DNA of 38,703 bases from Byssovorax sp. (GCA_025362495.1 JANYGI010000149.1:1-38703); one strand, 5' to 3'. Positions 25,482-34,224 are shown, numbered from the stretch's first letter. Numbers and translations are program-made. Notes: generated by a model from the letters alone, not told the origin.

Positions 25482-26210
25482 CTACTCGATCTTCAGCACG
25501 TTCGCGGCAGGCAAGCCCGCCGCGAATGCGTCGCGCGCCGCGCGCACGTGATCACCCGAGGTGCCGTCGAACGTCAGCTTCGTCTTGTAGTCGGGATCGT
25601 TCCACTTCGGGTACGAGCCGATCTCCACGCTCGGGTGCGCCGCGACCGTCCGATCGAGCAGCTCCTTGATGTGGCCCTCGTCGAGATCGGTGAACACCGC
25701 CATCGAGACGAACGGCGTGTCGCTCCCGAGATCCTCGCGCACGAGCGGCATCTTCAGCTTGAAGATCTCCGGCACGCCAGGCAGCACCCACACGTTGCGC
25801 ATCACCACCGTCGGCCACTGGATCGTGCCGCTCGATACGAGGCGCGCACCCTCGGGGACGCGGGCCATCAAGAGGTGCCCCTCGGTGATCCGCTCGGCGT
25901 AGTAGCCGCGCAGAAGATCGTCGAGCTCCCTGGCGATCGTCACGCCGACGCCGAACGCCTGCGCGACGCCCTCGATGGTGAGATCGTCGTGCGTCGGCCC
26001 GACGCCGCCGCTCGTGAACACCACGTCGTGCGTGGCCGAGAGCTCCTTCACTTCCTTCGCGATGACGTCGATCTCGTCGAGGATCATCACCACGCGGCGG
26101 AGCAGGATCCCCATCGGCCGCAGCGTTCGCGCGAGGACGACGAGGTTCTGCTCGGCGATCTTCCCGCTCAGCAGCTCGTTGCCGATGATCAACGCGGCGG
26201 CGGTGCGCAT
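25482..26210 (-). CDS. MoaB/CinA N-terminal-like molybdopterin-binding domain protein
   Basis: 242 residues. It shows the MoCF/COG1058 pattern: IIGNELLSGKIAEQN, TSGGVGPTHDDLT (about 66-78) and WVLPGVPEIFKLKMP. It lacks the C-terminal amidase domain of full CinA, so it belongs to the stand-alone group often called CinA-like or competence/damage-inducible A. Related full-length CinA acts in pyridine nucleotide salvage; the role of the short form is not established. It follows xseB by 4 bp, so both are probably co-transcribed. Confidence 0.9.
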   Translation of the reverse strand: MRTAAALIIGNELLSGKIAEQNLVVLARTLRPMGILLRRVVMILDEIDVIAKEVKELSATHDVVFTSGGVGPTHDDLTIEGVAQAFGVGVTIARELDDLLRGYYAERITEGHLLMARVPEGARLVSSGTIQWPTVVMRNVWVLPGVPEIFKLKMPLVREDLGSDTPFVSMAVFTDLDEGHIKELLDRTVAAHPSVEIGSYPKWNDPDYKTKLTFDGTSGDHVRAARDAFAAGLPAANVLKIE

Positions 26211-26214
26211 CGGC

Positions 26215-26487
26215 TCAGCTCTCCAGATCGCGAAGGATGGGGCGTCCCTGCTCGTCGATGCCGAGCAGCTCCTCGACGCGGCGCTCCGCTTTATCGAGAC
26301 GATCTTGGGCCGCGCGCGACAGGCGCACGCCCTCTTCGAAGAGCGTGAGCGAGCGCTCGAGCGGGAGATCGCCGCCCTCGAGCTCGGTGACGATCTGCGC
26401 GAGGCGGCGCGTCGACTCCTCGAACGAGGCGCCCTCGGGGGTCATTTCCGTGGGCGCCGGTGCGCTCTTCGCGGTCGCTTTGCTCAT
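26215..26487 (-). CDS. xseB: Exodeoxyribonuclease VII small subunit
   Basis: 90 residues from the ATG at 26487. The family helix pair is clear: SFEESTRRLAQIVTELE, GDLPLERSLTLFEEGVRLS and AQDRLDKAERRVEEL. XseB assembles in several copies around XseA to degrade single-stranded DNA. The large-subunit gene is not in the window. The N-terminal 20 residues are a low-complexity Ala/Thr/Pro extension. Confidence 0.93.
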   Translation of the reverse strand: MSKATAKSAPAPTEMTPEGASFEESTRRLAQIVTELEGGDLPLERSLTLFEEGVRLSRAAQDRLDKAERRVEELLGIDEQGRPILRDLES

Positions 26488-26566
26488 CGCGGCGAGCGTC
26501 CCCCGAACCCCTTCCGGTTGCAAGCGAGAGAGCGCGCGGCGGCTTCGCGGCTCTCCGCGAGAGCGC

Positions 26567-27673
26567 TCACTCGCGGACGAAAATTTCCCGCGGCAGCCCT
26601 GGATTTGAAGCGTCGTGCTGATCGCCGCGCCACTCGGCGAAGCCGTCCTGCGAGCGGTAGAACGCGCCGACGAGCTCGTGCCCCACCTCGCCGCTCAGCG
26701 CGTCGAACGTGCGCCGACGCGCGCCGCCCGCGGGCTGATCGTTGCGTCGCGCGGCCGCGCGGTGCTGGATGAAGACGTTGAAGCCGGCGATGGTCCCGTC
26801 GGTGCGGAGCACGGTGATCCCGTCGGCGCTCATCATGCCCTGGAGCAGATCGGCGTAGGCCTGGATCGCGTTGCCCGTCTCCTCGCAGGGCGCGCGGCGG
26901 TATTTCCGGATCTGCGCGACGACGTCGATCGGGCTCTCGAGCAGCAGGCCGTCGGCGAAGAGTCGGCCCGTCGTGCTCTTCGGCTCGGCCGGCAGCACCG
27001 CGACGAGCATCCCGTGCGACTCGCGCAGCGACGTCACGAATACCCTTCGATAGAAGGTCCGCGCGTCGATCAGCGCGTCGGGCTCGACGTCGCGCGTGAG
27101 GGTGCGGACCAGCTCGCCCAGCGTCGTCGGCGGGGGCGGCATGTCGACGCGCGCGCCCGACAGATAGACGTACCGCGCCACGCCCCCGCTGCTGCGGAGC
27201 TCGAGCACGTTCTCCGCGAGCTGCACCACGCCGATGGCGCGGCGACCGCGGACGTTGCAGGCCCGCAGCCACTCCATCGGCGTGTCGTGGAGGATGAAGC
27301 TCGAGCCGTGGAACACGCCGTAACGCAGCTCGCCCGGCTGCCGCACGATGAAGATCGACCACCCGCGTCGACCGAGCGGAGCGCACTGCTTGAGCGCGCG
27401 CCGCATCGTCTCCGGCGTCGGCGGACCCTGGCCGATCCCGATCGGATCGCGGCCGTGGAGCACGCCGAGCAGCTCGTCGAGATCGTCGCCGATGTACACC
27501 GCGGGGAAGAGCGGGACGCCCTCTTCGCGGTAGCGCGAGAGCGTCACCAGCACCTCGGCGAGGGCCTCGGTCGTCTCTGGATCGCTCATGCTGGCCTCGT
27601 CGAGAAAATCTTCGACGGCACCCGTGAGCAGGTGGCGGTACGACAGGATCTGCGGCGAGGTAGGGATCGACAT
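26567..27673 (-). CDS. DisA_N-like (DACNV-type) probable nucleotide sensor domain protein
   Basis: 368 residues from the ATG at 27673. Residues about 275-345 resemble the diadenylate cyclase fold: ADGITVLRTDGTIAGFNVFI stands where active enzymes have DGA plus a hydrophobic strand, and GGARRRTFDAL stands where they have GTRHRxA. Both catalytic motifs are altered (DGI, RRR), so it is more likely a sensor than a c-di-AMP synthase. The first 270 residues have mixed strands (WSIFIVRQPGELRYGVFHGSSF, VARYVYLSGARVDMP). This fits the DACNV group of DisA-like sensors, by recollection of the pattern only. It is divergent from the cyclic-nucleotide-binding gene. Confidence 0.6.
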   Translation of the reverse strand: MSIPTSPQILSYRHLLTGAVEDFLDEASMSDPETTEALAEVLVTLSRYREEGVPLFPAVYIGDDLDELLGVLHGRDPIGIGQGPPTPETMRRALKQCAPLGRRGWSIFIVRQPGELRYGVFHGSSFILHDTPMEWLRACNVRGRRAIGVVQLAENVLELRSSGGVARYVYLSGARVDMPPPPTTLGELVRTLTRDVEPDALIDARTFYRRVFVTSLRESHGMLVAVLPAEPKSTTGRLFADGLLLESPIDVVAQIRKYRRAPCEETGNAIQAYADLLQGMMSADGITVLRTDGTIAGFNVFIQHRAAARRNDQPAGGARRRTFDALSGEVGHELVGAFYRSQDGFAEWRGDQHDASNPGLPREIFVRE

Positions 27674-27807
27674 GCGCGGGCGAGCGGCGCCGACAGGATT
27701 GCGCGGCGACCGCCCGAGGGCAATCGGCCAGTGCACGGCGTGCGGCCCGGCACCGTAACTTCGTCGGCTACGTGGGACACAGATGCGACCAGGCCCGCTC
27801 GTCGGTC

Positions 27808-27836
27808 TTGACCGGGCACGGCGCCGCGAGTTCTAT
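27808..27836 (+). promoter_or_regulatory. Sigma-70-like promoter of the cyclic-nucleotide-binding gene
   Basis: TTGACC (27808-27813), a 17-bp spacer and TTCTAT (27831-27836). The expected transcript start near 27843 leaves a leader of about 43 nt with AGGAGG at 27872-27877, eight bases before the ATG. Confidence 0.5.
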
Positions 27837-27885
27837 GCGGGCCCCCAGGCGCGCGAAGCCCGCAGCCGCACAGGAGGCATCCACC

Positions 27886-28755
27886 ATGCAGGTCAGCTCG
27901 TCCGATCTCCACGCCATCCCGCTCTTCCAGAACATCACCGAGGCGCACCTCACCGAGCTGATGGCGGCCTTCGAGCGGCTGACGCTCCCCGCGGACCACG
28001 TGCTCTTCGAGGCCGGCAGCGTGCCGGAGCACTTCCTGCTGCTCGTCAGCGGCGAGGTCGCCCTCCGCGAAGGCAACGAGACGCGCTTCCGTCTCACGCC
28101 GCTCGCCCCCATCGGCGAGCTCGGCGCCGTCAGCGGCCTCGTTCGCAGCACCACCGCGGTGACGACGCACCCGTCGGAGGTCTACCGGATCCGGGTCGAG
28201 GCCCTGCGCGCCTTCTTCGAGAAGCACGGCGACGTCGCGTTCCCGTTCTACCACAACCTCGTCAACGTCGTTGCCGACAAGGTACGACGTGACACGCGCC
28301 GCGTCGAAGCGATGCGGACCAACCTCATCCGCACGCAGAAGGCCATGAAGCGCCTGGTCGAGCAGCTCCTCGAGGCCGAGGAGACGCCCGTGAGCAAGTC
28401 GATCTGCGAGACGCTCGAAGACTTGATCGAGCACAACCGCCGCGCCCACTACCTGGTCGAGCCGGCCCACACGCTCAAGGCCTCGGTCCGCCTCGACGGC
28501 GGCGCGGTCGTCCCCGTCCTCGAGATGAACGACGGCATCCTCCACCTCGCGAAGAAGTCGACGCCGGCGCCGCTCAAGGGCGCGCACTGGAGCGGCGTGC
28601 TCATCCTCCCGCACGCCGAGGTCCCGGTGAGCGGCGTGATCGAGTCGAGCAGCGAGACGAGCCTGCACATCAAGCTCGATCTGCTGATCGCCGACTACGC
28701 GTCGGTCCTGCAGGAGTACCTGACGCGCCTGCAAATGCTCGATTTCGTGGTCTGA
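27886..28755 (+). CDS. Cyclic nucleotide-binding (CNB) domain protein with possible PilZ-like C-terminus
   Basis: 289 residues from the ATG at 27886. The CNB domain covers about 11-125: IPLFQNITEAHLTELM, a barrel, and a phosphate-binding cassette GELGAVSGLVRSTTAV (from 77). The key Glu78 and Arg87 are present but the usual PRxAT is RSTTA, so the ligand preference is open. A helix (about 135-165) links to a beta-rich domain at about 190-289 with RAHYLVEP and VPVSGVIESSSETSLHIKL, reminiscent of PilZ but without a clear RxxxR/DxSxxG pair. It has no HTH, so it is not a Crp-type regulator. The DisA_N-like gene lies head to head with it. Confidence 0.82.
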   Translation: MQVSSSDLHAIPLFQNITEAHLTELMAAFERLTLPADHVLFEAGSVPEHFLLLVSGEVALREGNETRFRLTPLAPIGELGAVSGLVRSTTAVTTHPSEVYRIRVEALRAFFEKHGDVAFPFYHNLVNVVADKVRRDTRRVEAMRTNLIRTQKAMKRLVEQLLEAEETPVSKSICETLEDLIEHNRRAHYLVEPAHTLKASVRLDGGAVVPVLEMNDGILHLAKKSTPAPLKGAHWSGVLILPHAEVPVSGVIESSSETSLHIKLDLLIADYASVLQEYLTRLQMLDFVV

Positions 28756-28793
28756 TCTGGTCGTCGCATGCGGGCGGCCCAAGAGTCACCCGC

Positions 28794-30296
28794 GTGAGCT
28801 CCGTCCCCTCGATCCGCGTCCGCACCGCCAACGCCCGCTCGATCGAGCCCGGCGGCGACTTCGTCCTCTACTGGATGATCGCCTCGCGCCGGGCGCGGCA
28901 CAATTTCGCCCTCGATCGCGCGATCGAGCACGCCCGCGCGCTGGGGAAGCCGCTCCTCGTGCTCGAGCCGCTGCGCGTCGGCTACCGCTTCGCCTGCGAT
29001 CGCTTTCACCGCTTCGTCCTCCAGGGGATGGCCGACAACGCCGCTCGCTTCGAGGGCACTGGCATCCTCTACCACCCGTACGTCGAGCCGACCGAGGGCG
29101 CGGGCAAAGGCCTCTTCGCGGCCCTTTCGGCGCGCGCCGCGGTGGTGGTGACCGACGATTACCCGGCCTTCTTCCTGCCAAGGATGGTCAAGGCCGCTAC
29201 CGCGCAGAGCCCGGTGCTGCTGGAGATCGTCGACTCGATTGGCCTGCTCCCGATCCGCGCGGCCGATCGCACCTACACCACGGCGTACTCGTTTCGCTAC
29301 TTCCTCCAGAAGAACCTGCGAGAGCACCTCGCCCACCGTCCCTGTCCCGATCCGCTGAAGGGCCTCGACATTCCCCCTCTCGCGAAGCTGCCGGGAGGGA
29401 TCGTCGAGCGCTGGCCTCGCGCCTCGGAGGCGCTCCTCGCGGGCGAGGAGGGCGCTCTCGCCGCGCTGCCGATCGACCACGCTGTCCCTCGCTCGCCCAT
29501 CCACGGCGGCGCCGCGGCCGGCGAAGCGCGTCTGCGCGAGTTCCTGAAGAGCGGTTTGCCGCTCTACGCCACCGAGCGCAACGATCCCGACGCCGACGCG
29601 GCGAGCGGCCTCTCTCCCTACCTCCACTTCGGCCATGTCTCCGTTCACGAGGTCTTCATGGCGCTGGCGAAGCGCGAGGGGTGGCGCCCCGAGAAGATAT
29701 CGAAGGTCGTCAATGGCCAGCGCGAGGGCTGGTGGGGCGCGAGCCCGGAGGCCGAGGCGTTCCTCGATGAGATCGTCACCTGGCGCGAGCTCGGCATCGT
29801 GATGTGCTCGCTCCGCGAAGATTACATGAGCTACGACTCGCTCCCCGACTGGGCCCTGAAGACGCTGGCCAAGCACGAGGGCGACGCCCGCCCCGTGCTC
29901 TACACGATGGCGCAGCTCGAGGGCGCAAAGACCCACGATCCGATCTGGAACGCCGCGCAACGGCAGCTCGTCGCCGAGGGGCGGATGCACAACTACCTGC
30001 GGATGCTCTGGGGCAAGAAGGTCCTCGAGTGGTCGAAGACGCCTCGCGAGGCGGTGGAGAGGCTGATTGTCCTCAACGACAAGTACGCCATCGACGGGCG
30101 CGATCCCAACTCGTACTCGGGGATCTTCTGGGTGTTTGGCCGCTACGATCGCGCCTGGGGGCCCGAGCGCCCCATCTATGGCACCGTCCGCTACATGAGC
30201 TCGGACAACACCGCGAAGAAGCTCAAGCTGAAGAGCTACCTCGCCCGCTGGGGCGGCTCTGCCTCGCAGACGAGCCTGTTCAGCGCTGGAAAGTGA
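28794..30296 (+). CDS. phrB: Class II CPD photolyase
   Basis: 500 residues from the GTG at 28794. The N-terminal Rossmann domain holds FVLYWMIASRRARHNFALD, the class II hallmark start. The FAD domain holds LSPYLHFGHVS, DPIWNAAQRQL, HNYLRMLWGKKVLEW, DPNSYSGIFWVFGRYDRAW and YGTVRYMSS, which separate class II photolyases from class I and cryptochromes. It should repair cyclobutane pyrimidine dimers with light, using FAD. Its last 17 bp overlap the end of the convergent PEBP gene, an unusual tail-to-tail overlap that leaves no room for a terminator. Confidence 0.95.
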   Translation: MSSVPSIRVRTANARSIEPGGDFVLYWMIASRRARHNFALDRAIEHARALGKPLLVLEPLRVGYRFACDRFHRFVLQGMADNAARFEGTGILYHPYVEPTEGAGKGLFAALSARAAVVVTDDYPAFFLPRMVKAATAQSPVLLEIVDSIGLLPIRAADRTYTTAYSFRYFLQKNLREHLAHRPCPDPLKGLDIPPLAKLPGGIVERWPRASEALLAGEEGALAALPIDHAVPRSPIHGGAAAGEARLREFLKSGLPLYATERNDPDADAASGLSPYLHFGHVSVHEVFMALAKREGWRPEKISKVVNGQREGWWGASPEAEAFLDEIVTWRELGIVMCSLREDYMSYDSLPDWALKTLAKHEGDARPVLYTMAQLEGAKTHDPIWNAAQRQLVAEGRMHNYLRMLWGKKVLEWSKTPREAVERLIVLNDKYAIDGRDPNSYSGIFWVFGRYDRAWGPERPIYGTVRYMSSDNTAKKLKLKSYLARWGGSASQTSLFSAGK

Positions 30297-30846
30297 CGGT
30301 CAGCTTCCCGCTGCCGGCGGACGAATTGACCAGCTCCTGAAAGAACGCGGCGTCGGGCTTGCCCGTCGGGATCGGCCGCCGCAAGGCCCACACCTGGAAG
30401 ATGTAGTGATGCGCGGCGCCGGCGGGCGGGCAGGGGCCGCCGTAGCCGCTCCGGTCGTAGTCGTTGATCAGATCGCGCGCGCCGTCCGGCAGCGGCCCGC
30501 CCGGACTGGCACCCTCGGGTAGCTCGGTGACGCTCGCCGGGATGCCCGTGACGACCCAGTGAACGAAGTTCTTGGCGTCGGGATCGACCAGGGTGACGAC
30601 GTAACCCACCGTCTCCGGCGGACCCTTGGACCAGGCGAGCGCCGGTGATTTCCCGAGGTGCTCGGCGTCCGTGCAGGCGCTCGCCGCGGGCATACTCTGC
30701 CCTTCGCTCAGCGTGGGAGACGAGACGCGTATCGTCTCCGGCGGGCTGATGGGGCGCGCCGTCGACCCTGCTTTCCCGCAGCCCGCGAGCGCGATCGACG
30801 ACGCCAGGGCGAACCCGACCAATCTCAGCTTCGACCTCATGCGCAT
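30280..30846 (-). CDS. YbhB/YbcL-type PEBP (Raf-kinase-inhibitor-like) lipoprotein
   Basis: 188 residues from the ATG at 30846; an in-frame ATG at 30840 has better spacing to GAGGGG upstream. The signal ends in LAGC. The PEBP fold is marked by SPALAWSKGPPETVGYVVTLVDPDA, FVHWVVTGIP, GYGGPCPPAGAAHHYIFQVWAL in separate strands, with the typical DPD and GxxGPCPP ligand-site motifs. The bacterial family is small and of uncertain function (ligand binding, possible protease or kinase modulation). The lipid anchor places it in the envelope. It is convergent with and overlaps the photolyase gene. Confidence 0.9.
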   Translation of the reverse strand: MRMRSKLRLVGFALASSIALAGCGKAGSTARPISPPETIRVSSPTLSEGQSMPAASACTDAEHLGKSPALAWSKGPPETVGYVVTLVDPDAKNFVHWVVTGIPASVTELPEGASPGGPLPDGARDLINDYDRSGYGGPCPPAGAAHHYIFQVWALRRPIPTGKPDAAFFQELVNSSAGSGKLTVTFQR

Positions 30847-30902
30847 GATCCCCTCGCTTCGCGCGTGCTCGACCTCGCCTTTGCACGCTCCGGGCCGGCG
30901 CC

Positions 30903-30931
30903 TTGACGCCTCCGTCCGCCCTGCCTACCAC
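30903..30931 (+). promoter_or_regulatory. Promoter of the aldo/keto reductase, apparently leaderless
   Basis: TTGACG (30903-30908), a 17-bp spacer and TACCAC (30926-30931). The start codon at 30939 lies just 7 bases after the -10 element, so transcription would begin at or next to the ATG. No Shine-Dalgarno is present. Confidence 0.45.
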
Positions 30932-30938
30932 ACGGCCC

Positions 30939-31961
30939 ATGGAACTGCGACAGCTCGGCAAAAGCGGCCTGCGCGTCAGCGCGCTCAGCCTCGGCGCGAT
31001 GACGTTCGGCGAGTCGACCACGTTCATGAAGGGCGTCACCTCGCCGGACGACGAAGCGCGGCGCGTGTTCGACGCCGCCGTCGACGCCGGGATGAACCTC
31101 ATCGACACCGCGAACGTGTACAGCGAGGGCCGCAGCGAAGAGCTGACGGGCCAGTGGATCAAGGGCAAGCGCGATCGCGTCCTCCTCGCGACCAAGTGCC
31201 GCTTCCCGATCGGCTTCGGGACGCGGTCGATTGGCCCTCACGATCAGGGCCTCTCGCGCAAGCACATCCTCGAAGCGTGCGAGGCGTCGCTCCAGCGGCT
31301 CGGCACCGACGTGATCGATCTCTATCAAGTTCACATGCAGGACGGCTCGGTGTCGATCGACGAGACGCTGCGCGCGCTCGACGATCTCGTGACCCAGGGC
31401 AAAGTCCGCTACATCGGCTGCTCGAACTACACCGGCTATCGCCTCACCGAGTCGCTGTGGAGCGCCGACCGCAAGAACACCCACCGCTTCGAGGCCGTGC
31501 AGCTCCAGTGGTCGCTCGTGGTGCGCGACGCCGAGCGCGAGGTCGTCCCCGCTTGCCGCGCCTTCGGTCTGGGCACGCTGGTGTGGTCGCCGCTCGCGCG
31601 TGGCTTCCTCAGCGGCAAGTACCGCCGCGGGATGAGCCCGCCGGCCGGCTCGCGCCTCGAGTCCTGGAAAGAGAGCTACAAGTCGGCCGACAACGAGCGC
31701 AACTGGAAGATCCTCGACGCCGTCACGGCCGTCGCGGCGCGCCGCGAGACCACTCCCGCCGCCGTATCGGTCGCCTGGCTGCTCGCCCGCCCCGAGGTCA
31801 GCTCGGTGATCATCGGCGCCCGCAACGAGTCGCAGCTCGCGGACAACGTCGCCGCGCTCGACGTGAAGCTCACCGCGGACGACGTGCGCGAGCTCGACGC
31901 GGCCTCGACGCCCGTGTGGGGCTACCCCCACGACTTCATCGGCCTGCGCGAGCCCTGGTGA
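30939..31961 (+). CDS. Aldo/keto reductase
   Basis: 340 residues from the ATG at 30939. The TIM-barrel family motifs are present: LSLGAMTFGE, LIDTANVYSEGRSEE, ATKCRFP, DVIDLYQVHMQD and VRYIGCSNYTGYRL. The catalytic tetrad is Asp56, Tyr61, Lys86 and His132. The C-terminal LLARPEVSSVIIGARNESQL is the NADPH-binding loop of the YakC/Tas-like branch. It should reduce carbonyl compounds with NADPH; the substrate is unknown. It stands alone, with its promoter in the 92-bp divergent gap to the PEBP gene, and still has the codon use of the upstream part of the window. Confidence 0.93.
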   Translation: MELRQLGKSGLRVSALSLGAMTFGESTTFMKGVTSPDDEARRVFDAAVDAGMNLIDTANVYSEGRSEELTGQWIKGKRDRVLLATKCRFPIGFGTRSIGPHDQGLSRKHILEACEASLQRLGTDVIDLYQVHMQDGSVSIDETLRALDDLVTQGKVRYIGCSNYTGYRLTESLWSADRKNTHRFEAVQLQWSLVVRDAEREVVPACRAFGLGTLVWSPLARGFLSGKYRRGMSPPAGSRLESWKESYKSADNERNWKILDAVTAVAARRETTPAAVSVAWLLARPEVSSVIIGARNESQLADNVAALDVKLTADDVRELDAASTPVWGYPHDFIGLREPW

Positions 31962-31989
31962 GGCGCCGCCGCGCGCCGTCGCCGAAGAA

Positions 31990-32018
31990 TCGACACGGCG
32001 CGCGAGCTGCGCTAGCTA
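31990..32018 (+). promoter_or_regulatory. Promoter of the DedA gene, apparently leaderless
   Basis: TCGACA (31990-31995), a 17-bp spacer and TAGCTA (32013-32018). The GTG start at 32026 is 7 bases further on and has no Shine-Dalgarno, the same layout as the preceding reductase gene. Confidence 0.4.
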
Positions 32019-32025
32019 CCGGCGC

Positions 32026-32748
32026 GTGGATAAATTACGCGATTTTTTGCAGCTCGTTCTTCACGCCGACGAGCTGCTGAAATGGGGGGGTTACCCCGCC
32101 CTGATGCTGATCGTCTTCGCCGAGACGGGGCTCTTGATCGGCTTCTTCCTCCCCGGCGACTCGCTGCTCGTGACGGCCGGCGTGTTCGTTCAGGCCAACC
32201 TGATGAACCCGCTCGGCCTCGATCCGTTCCTCAACCTCCTGGTGATGAACGTGGCGCTGATGGCCATGGCGATCATCGGCGACGCCATCGGCTTCTCGAT
32301 CGGCTACCGCGCCGGCCCGATGATCTTCAGCCGGAAGCAGTCGTTCTTCTTCCGCAAAGATCACCTCGACGCGACCCAGGCCTTTTACGAGAAGCACGGC
32401 GGCAAGACGATCATCATCGCCCGGTTCATCCCGATCATCCGGACGTTTGCCCCGGTCGTCGCCGGCATCGGCCGCATGGATTATAAGCGATTCCTGATGT
32501 TCAACATCGCCGGCGGCATCAGTTGGATTTGCAGCATGATGTTGCTCGGCTACACCCTGCACCTCTGGGCGGAACCGCTCGTCAATTGGGTCGGCCGCCA
32601 ACTCGGATTGCAGTTCCATTTCAAAGTCGAACGCAACATCGATAGCATCGTCGTACTGATCGTGTTGATCTCGGTGGTGCCGCTCGCTTGGAAGTTTCTG
32701 ATGCAACGATTGAACCGTCGCAAAGCTGTGACCGAAGCGGTCAAGTGA
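32026..32748 (+). CDS. DedA/VTT-domain membrane protein, apparently chimeric
   Basis: 240 residues from the GTG at 32026. Family motifs are intact: FAETGLLIGFFLPGDSLL (Glu33, Asp45), the re-entrant segment, and ARFIPIIRTFAPVVAGIGRM (about 132-151). DedA proteins are transporters of undecaprenyl phosphate or other lipids and affect membrane homeostasis. The frame is unbroken, but codon use changes inside it: up to residue about 122 Glu is GAG and third positions are GC, while from residue 152 GAT, TAT, CGA, AAT, GAA, CAA, GGA and TTG appear. The N-terminal half fits the upstream genome, the C-terminal half the downstream one. Confidence 0.9.
   Translation: MDKLRDFLQLVLHADELLKWGGYPALMLIVFAETGLLIGFFLPGDSLLVTAGVFVQANLMNPLGLDPFLNLLVMNVALMAMAIIGDAIGFSIGYRAGPMIFSRKQSFFFRKDHLDATQAFYEKHGGKTIIIARFIPIIRTFAPVVAGIGRMDYKRFLMFNIAGGISWICSMMLLGYTLHLWAEPLVNWVGRQLGLQFHFKVERNIDSIVVLIVLISVVPLAWKFLMQRLNRRKAVTEAVK
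32390..32480. other. Composition junction between Polyangia-like and Planctomycete-like DNA
   Basis: Everything to the left, including the intergenic bases at 31962-32025, is extremely GC-rich. Everything from about 32,479 on is visibly AT-richer with a different codon dialect. The interval covers the conserved DedA segment around residues 122-151, where unrelated genomes could share identical short words. No repeat, integrase or att-like site was seen at the boundary. Confidence 0.8.
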
Positions 32749-33025
32749 TGCGGAGGTCGTAGCAGCGGATTCGTAGCTCGCTTGGAAATCGACCGTGATC
32801 GCCAGCGTTTTGTTCAGCCACAACGGTAACATGGGCCGTCCAGCGTGGAAGCCTTCCCACGAAGACCGTTTGGATACCGGCGGTCGAAAATGGTCGCGCA
32901 ATGGCACGGTCGATTCCCCGTGACCGATTCTTCAGCAAGATCATTCTATCGAAGCATGCCCCTTGTTCCGCCTTCGGTAATTCCCGAAAATAACATCTTT
33001 GAGACTCATTCGCCACGGAACCACC

Positions 33026-34216
33026 ATGCCCGATCACTCGCTGAATACTCACCTAGCCGAACAACTCGCCGACTTGAAAAGCAAAGGGTTGTACAAGCGC
33101 GAGCGCCGCATTGAAACCCCACAAAACCCTGGTATCGCGGTCAATGGTCGAGAAGTTGTGAACTTCTGCGCGAATAACTACCTCGGGCTGTCAAACCACC
33201 CGGCCATCGTCCGAGCCGCACGGGATGCCCTCGACCAATGGGGTTTCGGGCTGTCTTCGGTGCGCTTCATCTGCGGCACCCAAGAGATTCACAAGCGGGC
33301 CGAACGCCAGATTGCCGAATTCTTTGGTTTGGCGGACAGCATCTTGTACATCTCGTGCTTCGATGCCAACGGTGGCCTCTTCGAGCCACTCCTCGGCGAG
33401 CACGATGCCATCCTGTCCGACGAGTTGAATCATGCCAGCATCATCGATGGCGTCCGCCTCTGCAAGGCCCAGCGCTTCCGGTACAAACATTCGAACATGG
33501 CCGACCTGCGGACCAAACTCATCGAGGCCAAGTCGGCCCGCTTCCGGATGATCTTCACCGATAGCGTCTTCAGTATGGACGGCGACTTGGCGAAGCTCTC
33601 TGAGATTTGCGACCTCGCCGACGAGTTCGATGCCATCGTCGCCATTGATGATTGCCACGGCACCGGCCATCTCGGAGCCACCGGCCGCGGTGCGGCCGAG
33701 GAACTGGGGGTCTTGGATCGCATCGACATTATCACCAGCACGCTCGGCAAAACGTTGGGCGGCGCCAGCGGTGGCTTCACCGCCGCAAGTGCCGAAGTCG
33801 TCGATTGGCTCCGCAACCGTTCGCGCCCTTACTTGTTCAGCAATTCGGTACCACCGTCGTTGGTCGCTGCGGGGATGAAAGCCTTAGAATTGGCCGATAC
33901 CAGCGTCGAACTACGGACGAAGTTGAAGGCGAACACTGCGAAGATGCGGCACGGTCTCGAAGCGGCGGGGTTCACTGTCAAGCCAGGCCCGACACCGATT
34001 CTACCCGTGATGTTTGGCGACGCCTCCATCGCCGGGAAGTTCGCAGAAGCTCTCTTGGCGAAGGGAATCTACGCCGTGGCGTTCAGCTTTCCCGTCGTTC
34101 CCCAGGGCCAAGCGCGCATCCGTTTGCAAGTTTCGGCGGCCCACACCGACGAGCAAATTGAAGCAGCCCTGACCGCCTTCCGCGAAGTCGGCCAAGCCAT
34201 GGGCGTAGTAAATTAG
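33026..34216 (+). CDS. kbl: Glycine C-acetyltransferase (2-amino-3-ketobutyrate CoA ligase)
   Basis: 396 residues from the ATG at 33026, nearly the length of E. coli Kbl; no good Shine-Dalgarno is visible. It shows the alpha-oxoamine synthase pattern: [59 protein letters not shown] and [13 protein letters not shown] with the PLP lysine Lys242. The SVRFICGT motif separates Kbl from AONS/ALAS relatives. It cleaves 2-amino-3-oxobutyrate with CoA to glycine and acetyl-CoA, the second step of threonine breakdown. The usual partner gene tdh is not adjacent. The 277-bp upstream gap holds no recognised gene. Confidence 0.95.
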   Translation: MPDHSLNTHLAEQLADLKSKGLYKRERRIETPQNPGIAVNGREVVNFCANNYLGLSNHPAIVRAARDALDQWGFGLSSVRFICGTQEIHKRAERQIAEFFGLADSILYISCFDANGGLFEPLLGEHDAILSDELNHASIIDGVRLCKAQRFRYKHSNMADLRTKLIEAKSARFRMIFTDSVFSMDGDLAKLSEICDLADEFDAIVAIDDCHGTGHLGATGRGAAEELGVLDRIDIITSTLGKTLGGASGGFTAASAEVVDWLRNRSRPYLFSNSVPPSLVAAGMKALELADTSVELRTKLKANTAKMRHGLEAAGFTVKPGPTPILPVMFGDASIAGKFAEALLAKGIYAVAFSFPVVPQGQARIRLQVSAAHTDEQIEAALTAFREVGQAMGVVN

Positions 34217-34224
34217 CCGCGAGA

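Noticed and set aside
32741-33052. Leftward 103-codon open frame between DedA and kbl
   Set aside because: It overlaps both flanking genes, has no ribosome site, and its product shows no domain-like pattern.
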